Positions 37,401 to 44,915 of a DNA stretch of 64,000 nt are shown here, piece by piece. The stretch is taken from positions 858,211-922,210 of the forward strand of contig NZ_JAMTCR010000003.1 of assembly GCF_024171945.1 (NCBI RefSeq). Direction: 5' to 3'. The notes beneath the pieces were generated by a model. That model made no database searches, was not told the origin of the DNA, and saw only the letters and a list, made by a program, of their open reading frames with translations. The stretch's first letter is position 1. Each line of letters starts with the position of its first letter. The stretch is from Actinokineospora globicatena. GTDB taxonomy: Bacteria > Actinomycetota > Actinomycetes > Mycobacteriales > Pseudonocardiaceae. Both the position numbers and the translations under genes were made by a program.

Positions 37401-40400
37401 CGAACTCCGCCCTGGTCACGGGGTCGAGGTGGCGCAGCACGCCGTAGCCGACGCCGTTGTCGGGGACCGCGCGCTTGGCCTCCTTGACCGCGCGCACCAA
37501 CCGCCCCGCGACCGCACCGCCGGCGAGCGCGTCCGCCAGGTCCGCCGAGGAGCGCACGGCGTCTGCGGGCAGACACAACGGGTGTTCGGCGGTGAACCAG
37601 CCAACCGTGCGCGCGAGGTCGAGCCCCGCCTGGTCGCGGCCGTGACCCTCCACGGTGACGGTCACCGCGTCGCGCTCGTCGCCGCTCCACAGCCGCAGCG
37701 CGAGGACGAGCGCGGCCAGCAGCACCTCGTCGGAACCCGCGCGGTAGGCGGTGGTCAGTCCGGTGAGGACGGCGGCGCTCGCCTCGGGCGAGGCGACGGT
37801 GGTGACGCGGTGGGCGGTGGCCGTGGTGTCGAGGGACTGGTCCAGCGGGCGGGCACCGAGGCGGAAGTCGTCGCGAGCGGCGCGCCAGTGGTCGACCTCC
37901 GCCCGGCGGGCGCCTGTGGCGCCCTGCTCGGCGAGCCGCAGCGCGTGCGCGCGCCACGAGGTGCCGACGGGCGGGAGGGGCTCGCCCGCGCAGGCCGCGC
38001 GCAGGTCCGGGAGCAGCACCCGCCAGGACACGCCGTCGACGGCGAGGTGGTGGATCACGATCACCACCTCGTCCGGGGCGCCCGGCGGTGTGCGCAGCAG
38101 CGCCACCCGCACCGGCTCGCCCGCGGCCGGGTCCAGCGCGGTGGCCAGTTCACCCGCCACGGCCGCCGGGTCGTCCCCCGCGGACTCGACGACCGGGTGC
38201 CCCTCGGTCCCCGGCGGGGCCACGACCAGCTCACCGGATGGCGAGACCCGCAGGCGCAGGGCGTCGTGGTGGTCGACCAGCGCGCGGACACCGCGGGTGA
38301 GGGCCCGCGGGGTCAGGAGGCCGTCGACGCGCACCGATGTCCACTGGGCGTATCCCGCGATCGACGCGTGGTCGGGGTGCGGGTCGAGCAGGGCGCGCAC
38401 GATGGGCGGCGCGGGCACCGGCCCGGTCGGCTCGTCGACCTCGGCCACCCGCACCTGGTCGAGCTCGCGCCCGGCGGCGGCCAGGGCGGCGAAGCTGCCG
38501 CGGCCGAGCAGGTCGCGGGGACGCAGGTCCAGGCCGTGCGCGCGCAACCGGCTGCTGACGCTGATCGCGGTGATGCTGTCGCCGCCGACGGCGAAGAAGT
38601 CGTCGTCCGGGCTGACCCGCTCCAGCCCGACCACCCCGGCGACGGCGGCGCAGAGCAGCCGCTCCCGTTCCGTGACCGGGGCGCGGCCGCCGCCGGTGGC
38701 ACGGGGGGCGGGCAGGGCGGCGCGGTCGAGCTTGCCGTTGGTGGTCAAGGGCAATTCGTCCAGCACGACCACGGCCGTGGGCACCAGGTGGTCCGGCACC
38801 CGCCGCGCCAACGCCGCGCGGATCTCGTCCGGGCTGAGCTCGTCCCCCGGGTCGGGGGTGGTCCGCGCGGCGGGGACGACGTAGCCCACGAGGCGCGGCG
38901 TGCCGGTGTCGGTGCGCACGGCGGCAGCCGCGGCGCCCACCCCCGGCAGCGCACCCAGCGCGGCCTCGACCTCGCCGAGTTCGACGCGGTGCCCCCGGAC
39001 CTTGACCTGCCCGTCGCGGCGGCCGAGGTACGCCAGCCCCCGGCCGGGGACCCAGCGGGCCAGGTCCCCGGTGCGGTACATCCGGTCGCCGGGGGCTCCG
39101 AACGGGTCGGCCAGGAACCGCTCGGCGGTGGCCCCGGGTCGGTCGAGGTAGCCGCGCGCCAAGTGCGGGCCAGCCAGGTACAGCTCCCCGGCACTGCCCG
39201 GCGGCACCACGCGCAACGCGTTGTCCAGCAGGTAGACGCGAGTCCCGGGGACCGGGAACCCGATCACCGGCTCCCCGTCGTCGACCCGGGCCCCCACACT
39301 GTCCACAGTGGCCTCGGTCGGGCCGTAGAGGTTGCGCGCGGCGACCCCGGACCCGGCGACCCGCCGCCACAGCGCGGGCGGCGCGGCCTCGCCGCCGAGG
39401 ATGAGCAGCGACGGTCGACCGGGGCCGTCGAGCAGGCCCGCGTCCACCAGTGGAGCGGCCATCGACGGCGTGGTGTCGACCACGTCGATGCCGTCGCGCG
39501 CCAGCGCGGCGAGCAGCGCGGTCGCGTCGCGCGCCGTCTCGGCGTCGTAGACGTGCAGTTCGTGCCCGCACAACAACCACATCAGTTGATCGAGCGCGGA
39601 GTCGAAGGCGAACGAGTAGGTGTGCGCGGCGCGCAACCGCCGCCCCGCCGCACCGACGGCCTCGGCCACCGTGGTGGCCCGGTGGTGGTGCACGAGCGAG
39701 GCCAGGCCACCGACGCGCCCCAGCACACCCTTGGGGGTTCCGGTGGAGCCGGAGGTGAAGATGACGTAGGCGAGGTGATCGGGGTGTCGCGGCGCCGATA
39801 GTTCCTCGGTGGACAGTGGGAGATCGTTGAGCCCGGCCAGTTCCGCGCGGATCTCCGGTGCGTCGAGCACCAGCCGCGGCACCTCCGGCGGCACCGCGTC
39901 GACGGTGGCCGCCTCGGCGAGCGCGAGCACCGCGCCCGCCTCGACGATTGTCGCGCGCAGCCGCGGCGGCGGGTGCGCGACGTCGAGCGGGAGGAAGGCG
40001 GCACCCGACTCGAGCACCGCCAGCAGGGCGACGACCAGGTCGGCCGAACGGGTCATCGGTAGCGCGACCACGTCGTCCGCGCCGACACCGCGCGCCCGAA
40101 GGGCGCGCGCCAGCCTGCGCACCCCGGACACCAACTCCTCGACGGTCAGGCGCCGCGCCCCGCACACCAGCACCGTCTGCCCGCAGTGGTCAGTCAGCAG
40201 TCCGGCCAGCAGGCCGGGCACGTCGCGCGGCACACCCGGGGCGGCCTCGGTGCGCCAAGCGTCGAGCAGGGCCGCGCGGGCATCGGGCCCGACCAGGTCG
40301 ACCCGGCCGATCGCGGGCGCGTCCGGCCCGGTGAGGCCGTGGATGAGCGCGCGCAACGAGTCGAGCCTGCGGTCGACGCCCTGCTGGTCGTGGGTGCGGG

Positions 40401-41652
40401 CGTCGACCTCGAAGCCCAGCAGCAGACCGCCGTCAGCGGTGGGTAGCACGCTCAGCCCCATGTCCTCCGGCGGCCCACCAGCGACGTTGCGCATGGTCCC
40501 GGTCGACCCGGCGAAGTCGATCGCGAGGTCGAACGCCTTGAGGTTGATCCCCCGCCCGTGCAGCAGTGCACCCGCGCCTGGCACGGCCAGGTCGCGGGGC
40601 AGGTCCTCGCCGCGGTAGCGCTGGTGCGCGCGCATCTCCCGCATCGCCGCGGCCACCCGCTCGGTCAACTCGGACAACCCGTCGCCGCCGGACACCGCGA
40701 CCCGCAGGGGCAGCACGTTCACCGCCATGGCCGGGGTGCGCAACGCCGGACCGAACCGGCACATCAACGGCAGCGCGAACACCACGTCGTCGCGGCCGAG
40801 CACCCTGTGCAGGAACGCGGCGTAGCAGGCGATGAGCGCCTCGCCCCACGTCGCGCCCACGCTCCCGGCGACCTCACGCAGCCGCTCGAGGTCGCTCGCG
40901 GGCACCACGGCACGAGCGGTGACCGTGCGTTCGGGGAGCCCGGTTCCCCCGGTCTCGTCGTCGAGGTCGGGCAGCGGCGTGAACCGCGCGCGCCAATATG
41001 CCCGGTCTTGTTCGGCCCGCTCGCCTGCGAGGTAGGCGCGGTCGGCGGCGACCACGTCGGCGAACCGGCCGAACGGTGAGGGGGCGGGCAGGCTCGTGCG
41101 CACCAGGGCCGAGTAGTGGGCGGCGGTGCGGCGGGCCAGCATGGCCGCGGTGTAGCCGTCGAACACCAAGTGGTGGCCCAACTGCGTGAACCACACTTCC
41201 CGTTCGGTCAGGCGCAGCACCGTGTGGGAGAACAGCGGGCGGTCCACCATCTCCCGGCACGCCTCGGCGACCCGGCGGCGTTCGCGGTCGACCAGCGCGT
41301 GCGCGGCGGCCACCGGGTCCGGAGCGCTCCGCAGGTCGACCACCTCGGGGAGCGGCACGGGCTCGGCGGACAGCACTTGGCGCGGCCCATCCGGGGTGGT
41401 GAACACGCGCAACCGCAGGCTGTCCGCCTCCTCGGTGGTCGCGCGGATCGCCGCGCGCAACGCCTCGACCTCCACCGGTTCGCCGCCGCTGATCTCCAGC
41501 ACGTCGCCGACCACGTAGTACGGCGAGTCCGGCTCCAAGCGCTGCGCGTCCCAGATACCGCGCTGGGCACGGGTCAACTCCCAGGTCGTCTCGGGAGCGC
41601 CCGGCGCGTCGGACTCGAACTGGGCACCGGCGCGGGCGTGGGCTGTGCTCAA
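31426..41652 (-). CDS. Two-module siderophore NRPS: C-A-T-E-C-A-T-E-C, no thioesterase
   Basis: 3408 residues, TTG start at 41652 with AGGAG six bases upstream. Approximate layout: C1 25-450 (HHLVFDG near 159), A1 470-960 (FTSGSTG near 632), T1 990-1060 (GGDSI), E1 1075-1500 (HHLAVDGVSWR, NYLGRF), C2 1525-1950 (HHALLDG), A2 1985-2460 (YTSGTTG), T2 2490-2555 (GGDSI), E2 2575-2970 (HHLVVDAVSWR, NYLGRF), C3 2985-3395 (HHLLSDG). The first C domain should accept DHB from the free aryl carrier. My reading of the ten A-domain pocket residues is D-S-D-D-I-G-L-V-D-K for A1 (two acidic residues, suggesting a basic amino acid) and D-V-W-N-M-G-A-I-N-K for A2 (Ser/Thr-like, uncertain). Both residues would be epimerised. 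The protein ends in an apparently active C domain. Confidence 0.93.
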   Translation of the reverse strand: MSTAHARAGAQFESDAPGAPETTWELTRAQRGIWDAQRLEPDSPYYVVGDVLEISGGEPVEVEALRAAIRATTEEADSLRLRVFTTPDGPRQVLSAEPVPLPEVVDLRSAPDPVAAAHALVDRERRRVAEACREMVDRPLFSHTVLRLTEREVWFTQLGHHLVFDGYTAAMLARRTAAHYSALVRTSLPAPSPFGRFADVVAADRAYLAGERAEQDRAYWRARFTPLPDLDDETGGTGLPERTVTARAVVPASDLERLREVAGSVGATWGEALIACYAAFLHRVLGRDDVVFALPLMCRFGPALRTPAMAVNVLPLRVAVSGGDGLSELTERVAAAMREMRAHQRYRGEDLPRDLAVPGAGALLHGRGINLKAFDLAIDFAGSTGTMRNVAGGPPEDMGLSVLPTADGGLLLGFEVDARTHDQQGVDRRLDSLRALIHGLTGPDAPAIGRVDLVGPDARAALLDAWRTEAAPGVPRDVPGLLAGLLTDHCGQTVLVCGARRLTVEELVSGVRRLARALRARGVGADDVVALPMTRSADLVVALLAVLESGAAFLPLDVAHPPPRLRATIVEAGAVLALAEAATVDAVPPEVPRLVLDAPEIRAELAGLNDLPLSTEELSAPRHPDHLAYVIFTSGSTGTPKGVLGRVGGLASLVHHHRATTVAEAVGAAGRRLRAAHTYSFAFDSALDQLMWLLCGHELHVYDAETARDATALLAALARDGIDVVDTTPSMAAPLVDAGLLDGPGRPSLLILGGEAAPPALWRRVAGSGVAARNLYGPTEATVDSVGARVDDGEPVIGFPVPGTRVYLLDNALRVVPPGSAGELYLAGPHLARGYLDRPGATAERFLADPFGAPGDRMYRTGDLARWVPGRGLAYLGRRDGQVKVRGHRVELGEVEAALGALPGVGAAAAAVRTDTGTPRLVGYVVPAARTTPDPGDELSPDEIRAALARRVPDHLVPTAVVVLDELPLTTNGKLDRAALPAPRATGGGRAPVTERERLLCAAVAGVVGLERVSPDDDFFAVGGDSITAISVSSRLRAHGLDLRPRDLLGRGSFAALAAAGRELDQVRVAEVDEPTGPVPAPPIVRALLDPHPDHASIAGYAQWTSVRVDGLLTPRALTRGVRALVDHHDALRLRVSPSGELVVAPPGTEGHPVVESAGDDPAAVAGELATALDPAAGEPVRVALLRTPPGAPDEVVIVIHHLAVDGVSWRVLLPDLRAACAGEPLPPVGTSWRAHALRLAEQGATGARRAEVDHWRAARDDFRLGARPLDQSLDTTATAHRVTTVASPEASAAVLTGLTTAYRAGSDEVLLAALVLALRLWSGDERDAVTVTVEGHGRDQAGLDLARTVGWFTAEHPLCLPADAVRSSADLADALAGGAVAGRLVRAVKEAKRAVPDNGVGYGVLRHLDPVTRAEFAATPPPDVVLNYLGRFAPVTGGGWRLPDDDPFAVIEPPAKALEQVLALNCFVREGVRPRIAVEWTAAGLVLTPHVLAGVCAAWERALGALAAHAERLGPEGGGLTPSDLPLVDLDQDAVDELERGGRVLDVLPATPLQVGLAFHTQVRGEQDTDVYVVQAVTLLRGALDPDRMRSATAELLRRHPALRVHLHTTAGGEVVQVVPAEVTLDWRRIDLSGHAPAERARLLAEHCRVDLERPFDPAVAPLVRFLLCALGPEEHRLVITNHHALLDGWSMPLVGRTLLATYAEFGGGPAAPTSPSPSEYHRLMAGRDHAAGLVAWQAALAGIDAGTRLAPATAVSTVARPGRVTVELGVEFSERVRAFAREHGVTTTTLFQTAWGVLLGRLTGRDDVLFGCPVSGRPAELDGVERVIGQLGNTIAVRVRAGAAETAAAVLARVQSESIAMAEHHHVGLPQVQRAAGVGELFDTMLVMENFPLSSRHRTALAPGLDLVGVDITDATHYPLTVIVIPGDDIVVGLGYQPRVFDEDTARRYGRWLRTLLDEIITDPDRPVARLRVLDAAEHRAMLELGEGPEPSRQVGGCLAEFGRWVRQRPDAEAVVCRDRVLSYAELDRRANRLAHALRARGVRPQDPVAVLLDRDVEMVVALFGVFKAGAVHVPMDPTYPVERLRFMVEDIAPTAVIATPGSRAIPVAAPVVDPTALFGPSTWDADPVEARRDITDDSIAYVIYTSGTTGRPKGVAIPHRGLPSLVTLQEDIVGIGERERYLHFASTSFDVAFWQFMLPLLSGGTSVIAPEEARVPGDELLDYIVEHRVTGVNLLPSFVAAMPGGGAVDREVFVMIGAERLDPELAHRWGDRRALFNAYGPTEVTINSVTWRYRPDDPGPLPIGRPDPQVRAYVLDAGLLPVGIGVAGELYLAGPKLARGYVNRAGLTAERFVADPFGPAGERMYRTGDLVRWRPDGQLVFLGRTDHQVKVRGFRIELAEIENVLSKHAEVRACAVVVRAGRLVGYVLPADGTRPDPASLRAHLGADLPDHMVPAAFVVVDHLPLGPTGKLDRDALPDPAPHTSAEDREPATQAEATLLAVVREVLGDVRLDDSFLDVGGDSIVSLRLVSRARRAGLVLTARDVFDGGTIAGIAARCGAPESTQDSPAVGDAPLTPIMRDLLRRGPADSFCQWVQVCVPPGDTAGWCRVLDAVLARHDALRARLADTPDGPVLRIPEVGSVTGSDVLTSVAAAGDPGALAQEHVDRVRAAMDPRTGPLLRAVWLDAGPTRLGRLVLIAHHLVVDAVSWRVLLDDIAQAHAGAALPRHGMSLLGWARALRDAAPARQDERPHWHRVAAAPPAPLPAIDPARDTAATARHHHIRVDPTTTRAAISTLPAAYRTTPDTVLLTALARAVAAWRGTAPDLLVALEGHGRPAHLPDFSGPVDLSQAVGWFTAVHPARITPPACTASALRAVREHLRAAGDGLGHGILGGDVARPPEVGWNYLGRFPAAPREEIAWQSPPEADPLGSGGEDLPLPHPLMVNALLRDDGHGECLGVRFTWPAALFTPGDIAELGQCFTHELAELTADLPGGDLLPLTPLQELMLDQARAGADPYAVQAVFTLDGDLDLVALRAAGAGLLARNPNLGAVFPHGHAVQVIPTRPAPRFGTREVDDADRDRVLAEDLAEPFDLASGPPFRLTALRRGPGRHDLVLTSHHLLSDGWSAPRILTELFAIYSGTELPEPTPFSHHTRWLAARDHAADLRAWRRELVDLPEGDHVLRGRPALVAAADPVLFTVPAPVVAALSAAGAERGLTPNTVLQGGWAAVLAARSGRRDVVFGTMVACRTPEVAGVEDIIGLLANTVPVRVRLTATLAEALADAQSRQHTLVEHQHIGVPELSAITGRERLFDTLLVFENYPVDPSRLREPAPGLVVTGTRFRERTHHPLTLTVVPTGAGWAGVLSPQAGIFDPGEVEAVAADLVRVLRALPTLLDQDVDRLLGELA

Positions 41653-41849
41653 CGCGTTCTCCTGGAGGTCGGGTGTCGGGGTGCGGGAAGCGGCCGCGCG
41701 AACGCGCCGAGCGACATCGACTCGCCGCAGGCGTTCGGGCCGACGACGCGGGTGAAGGCGCCGTCGGGCACCTCCGGGGACAACCGGGTGCGGACCGCCC
41801 GGTCACCGTGGCGCGGGTGAGGCCGCGCCACGGTCAAGCGGGCGGTCAC
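41649..41849 (-). pseudogene. 5' fragment of the siderophore ABC-transporter ATPase (FepC/FecE type)
   Basis: A 66-codon frame sits exactly between the second permease and the NRPS. It starts with GTG overlapping the permease stop and ends with TGA overlapping the NRPS TTG. Its sequence matches the beginning of FepC-like ATPases ('TARLTV', 'LSPEVPDGAFTRVVGPNA'), but the Walker A motif reads GPNACGES at 37-44 instead of GPNACGKS, the next residues (normally TLLRA) are MSLGA, and after 'FARPLPAP' it runs into unrelated sequence. Q-loop, signature and Walker B are all missing. The ATPase is therefore lost, while the coupled junctions on both sides are kept. Confidence 0.8.
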
Positions 41850-42859
41850 CTGCTCCCGACCTTCCTGGCGAGCAACCAGATCAGGTAGGAGCCGCCGACG
41901 GCGGTGCTGACCACACCCGCGGGCAGCGGAACCGGGGCGAGCAGCACCTGGGCGAGCAGGTCGGTGACCAGCAGCAGCACCGCGCCGGTCAACGCGGCAG
42001 GCAGCATCGGCACCCCGGGCGCGCCCGCCAACCGCCTGCCGATCTGCGGGGCGGACAGCGCGATGAACGCGATCGGCCCGGCCACCGCGGTGACAGTGGC
42101 GGTGCAGCCCACGCCGATGAGCACCAGCTGCAACCGCAGCCGCTCCAGCCCTACCCCCGTGGTGACCGCGACCTCCCGGCCGAGACCCGCCTGCCGCGCA
42201 GCCCGCGAGCGCGACGCCAGCACCACCAGCAGGACGCCGAGGACGGCGAAGGGGATGCGCACGTCGTCCCACCCGAGCCCGTTGAGCGAACCCGCGCTCC
42301 AGCCGACGGCGGCGATGGCGATCTCCAGCTCGGCGCGCAGCACGATCCAGGAGTTGACCGCGGTCAGCATGGCGTTGACCGAGATGCCGATCACCACCAG
42401 CCGCAGCCCGGACAGCCCGCCGGAGCGCGAGAGCAGGTAGACCGCGGTCGCGGCCCCCAGGCCACCCAGCACGGACCCTGTGACGAGCTGCGTCGAAGTC
42501 CCGTTGAGCACGGTGAGCGCGACCAGCGCCCCGGTGTAGGCGCCCGCGTCGAGGCCGATGACCTCCGGACTGCCCAGCGGGTTGCCGGTGATGCCCTGGA
42601 AGATCGCGCCCGCCGCGCCGAGGGCGGCGCCGAAGAGCGCACCGGCGAGCACCCTGGGCAGGCGCCACTGGCGGATCACCACGCCGGAGTCGCCGCTCAG
42701 CGCGGCGAAAACCTTGGCCGGGCTCGCCCACACCGCGCCGTAGCACAGGCCGAGCAGCGCAAGACCGACGACGACGAGCCCCGCGACGGCGGCGAAGACC
42801 AGGGTGCGGCGCTCGACGCGGACCGAGAAGCGACCGCGGCGCAGGACGACGGCGCTCAC
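41846..42859 (-). CDS. FecCD-family ferric-siderophore permease (FepG-like)
   Basis: 337 residues from GTG 42859, which overlaps the stop of the other permease. About ten membrane helices. Typical motifs: 'IRQWRLPRVLAGALFGAALG' and 'AGAIFQGITGNPLGSPEVIG' (the conserved R-LPR and GNPL), then 'VAGPIAFIALSAPQIGRRL' before the C-terminal helices, where FecCD proteins contact the ATPase. Imports the ferric siderophore handed over by the binding lipoprotein. With its sister gene it forms the heterodimeric channel. Confidence 0.93.
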   Translation of the reverse strand: MSAVVLRRGRFSVRVERRTLVFAAVAGLVVVGLALLGLCYGAVWASPAKVFAALSGDSGVVIRQWRLPRVLAGALFGAALGAAGAIFQGITGNPLGSPEVIGLDAGAYTGALVALTVLNGTSTQLVTGSVLGGLGAATAVYLLSRSGGLSGLRLVVIGISVNAMLTAVNSWIVLRAELEIAIAAVGWSAGSLNGLGWDDVRIPFAVLGVLLVVLASRSRAARQAGLGREVAVTTGVGLERLRLQLVLIGVGCTATVTAVAGPIAFIALSAPQIGRRLAGAPGVPMLPAALTGAVLLLVTDLLAQVLLAPVPLPAGVVSTAVGGSYLIWLLARKVGSR

Positions 42860-43869
42860 AACGGCGCCGCCCCGTAGCGGCGGACGGCCCAGATCAGCAC
42901 CGGCCCGCCGAGGAACGCGGTCACGACAGCCACCGGCACCTCACCGGTCGGCAGCAGCACCCGCGACCCGACGTCGGAGGTCAGCAGCAGGATCGGGCCG
43001 AGCACCGCGGCGTGGGCGACCAGCCACGGCACCGAGCCGCCCGCCACACGCCGGGCCAGGTGCGGCACGATCAACCCCACGAACAGGATCGGCCCGGCGA
43101 TCGCGGTCGCCGACCCGGCCAGCACGGTGATCAGCACCAGCGCGCCAAGCCGGACCCCGGCCACGTTCGATCCGAGGCTGCGCGCCATGGTCTCGCCCAG
43201 CGCCACGGCGTTGAGCTGCCTGCTCAGCAGCACGGACCCCACCAGCGCGGCGCCGATGACCAGCAGCGGCACCAGCAGCGGCGCCTGCTCGCGCCCGGCC
43301 AGCGAACCCACCGACCAGAACCGGTACTCGTCGAAGACGTCGGGCAGCAGCAGCCGCATCCCCAGCGACACCCCGGACAGCACTGAGCTCAGCGCGACCC
43401 CGGTGAGCACCAGCCGCAGCGGCGAGCCCCGGCCCACCGCGTAGACGACCGCCGTCGCCAGCACCGCCCCGACCACCGCCAGCGCGAGCTCCCCGGCGGC
43501 GGGGGCGGTGAACCCCGCCGCGGACCCGACGGTGATGGCGAACCCGGCGCCGGTGGTGACCCCGAGGACCCCCGGCTCGGCCAGCGCGTTTCGCGAGATC
43601 ACCTGAACCAGCACGCCCGCCACCCCCAGGGCGGCGCCCACACCGACGGCGAGCAGCGCCCGCGGCGCGCGGATGTGCCGCACAACGATGTCGTCGCTGG
43701 TGCCCGTCGGGGTGAACAACGCCCGCAGCACGTCCGCGGGGGCGATGGCGTGTGCGCCGACGCCGACGCTGGCCACCGCCACCGCGGCCAGCGCCCCGAT
43801 CGCTACGACGAACCACGCCGTGCGCGCGCCCGACCGGCTGCGCGCGGGCGCGGTGTGGACGGTGGTCAC
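42856..43869 (-). CDS. FecCD-family ferric-siderophore permease (FepD-like)
   Basis: 337 residues. GTG 43869 overlaps the stop of the binding-protein gene; the upstream open frame is only antisense-like sequence. Family marks: 'DDIVVRHIRAPRALLAVGVG', 'VLVQVISRNALAEPGVLGV' (GNPLA-like motif with Arg-Asn-Ala-Leu), and 'AIAGPILFVGLIVPHLARRV' (coupling region). About ten helices. It precedes the sister permease with a 4-bp overlap, as in fep/ent-type operons. Confidence 0.93.
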   Translation of the reverse strand: MTTVHTAPARSRSGARTAWFVVAIGALAAVAVASVGVGAHAIAPADVLRALFTPTGTSDDIVVRHIRAPRALLAVGVGAALGVAGVLVQVISRNALAEPGVLGVTTGAGFAITVGSAAGFTAPAAGELALAVVGAVLATAVVYAVGRGSPLRLVLTGVALSSVLSGVSLGMRLLLPDVFDEYRFWSVGSLAGREQAPLLVPLLVIGAALVGSVLLSRQLNAVALGETMARSLGSNVAGVRLGALVLITVLAGSATAIAGPILFVGLIVPHLARRVAGGSVPWLVAHAAVLGPILLLTSDVGSRVLLPTGEVPVAVVTAFLGGPVLIWAVRRYGAAPL

Positions 43870-44861
43870 GAGTTCAGCAGCGGTTCGAGCGCTTTGTCGA
43901 CCGCGTCGGCGGTGGCCATCGCCGAGCCGTACGTCGTGGCCTCGGTGTAGCGCAGCGGGTAGACCCTGCCCGCCTTGACCGCGGACAGCCCCTTCCACAG
44001 TGGCGAGTCGAGCACGTACCGCACACCCCCGGGCGTGGAGCCGTCGGCGGCGATCGTGTAGGTGATCACCTCGGCCTCGCCGAAAGCGGAGGGCAACTCC
44101 TCGATCGAGGGGTACTCGCTGACCTCCTTGGAGCCGCCGCCCTTCACCTTGACCTGGCCGTAGTAGTCAGCGCCCAGGTCCTGGGCGACGTTGGTGCCCC
44201 AGGAGCCGTTGAACTCGCGTTGGAAGTTGCCGTTGGCGATCTCGCCGTAAGCGCCCAGGTGCGCGCACCTCAGCCGGGGCAGGACCCCGGCGTACTTGGC
44301 GGCTATCCCCCTGGTCTTGTTCCGGTAGGCGTCGCGCACGGTGTCGAAGGTGGCCAGCGCGCCCGCCGCGTCGGCCTGCCTGCGCGAGAGTTCCCGCCAC
44401 CCCGATGGCAGCGAGGGTCCCAGCGCGACGACGGGCGCGATCGCCCGCAGCCGTTCGAGTTCGATGTCGGCCAGCACCGGCTTGGGCACGCCGATCACGA
44501 TCAGGTCGGGCTCGGCCTGGGCGATCGCCTCGTAGTTGGTCTCCGCGGCGGACTCACCCGCCACCTTGGCCAGTGTGTCGTACGCGGCGCGGGTCTGCGG
44601 GGTCATCATCGGCAGCCCCCGCCGCCAGGTGGAGATGCCGACGAGCGGTGCGCCCGCCTCCAGCAGGGCCGGGACGGCGTACCCGGTGGCGATGACCCGC
44701 TTCGGCGCGGCCGGGATGGTGATGTCGCCGTTGTCGGCGGTGAAGACCCGGGTGGCGCCCGTGGGTGCGGAGGGTTCGTCGGAGCCGGAGCCACACCCGG
44801 CGGTCAGGCCCGCGGCGAGCACGAGCGCACCGACGGCGCGGGCGAGTCTGGGCACGGGCAT
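43866..44861 (-). CDS. Ferric-siderophore-binding lipoprotein
   Basis: 331 residues. ATG 44861 has GAGGGAA six bases upstream; the in-frame TTG five codons earlier is part of that site. Lipobox LTAGC with Cys23. The periplasmic-binding (FepB/BtuF-type) fold is visible in 'ITIPAAPKRVIATGYAVPAL', 'YEAIAQAEPDLIVIGVP', 'LERLRAIAPVVAL' and 'LWKGLSAVKAGRVYPL'. It is tethered outside the cytoplasmic membrane and captures the ferric siderophore for the two permeases encoded directly downstream. Confidence 0.93.
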   Translation of the reverse strand: MPVPRLARAVGALVLAAGLTAGCGSGSDEPSAPTGATRVFTADNGDITIPAAPKRVIATGYAVPALLEAGAPLVGISTWRRGLPMMTPQTRAAYDTLAKVAGESAAETNYEAIAQAEPDLIVIGVPKPVLADIELERLRAIAPVVALGPSLPSGWRELSRRQADAAGALATFDTVRDAYRNKTRGIAAKYAGVLPRLRCAHLGAYGEIANGNFQREFNGSWGTNVAQDLGADYYGQVKVKGGGSKEVSEYPSIEELPSAFGEAEVITYTIAADGSTPGGVRYVLDSPLWKGLSAVKAGRVYPLRYTEATTYGSAMATADAVDKALEPLLNS

Positions 44862-44915
44862 GGGTGATTCCCTCAACAGGTTGATCTTGAGTGGACAGGC
44901 GGTTGGTCGTGCGGA

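Noticed and set aside
31606..39801. Two very long plus-strand open frames opposite the NRPS gene (31606-35547 and 35710-39801).
   Set aside because: They are antisense shadows of a high-GC gene. Their translations are low-complexity Arg/Gly/Val/Pro text without domains, and the minus-strand frame has full NRPS motifs throughout.
44862..44876. A longer binding-protein start at TTG 44876.
   Set aside because: That TTG is part of the GAGGGAA ribosome binding site for the ATG at 44861, which gives a proper lipoprotein signal peptide.
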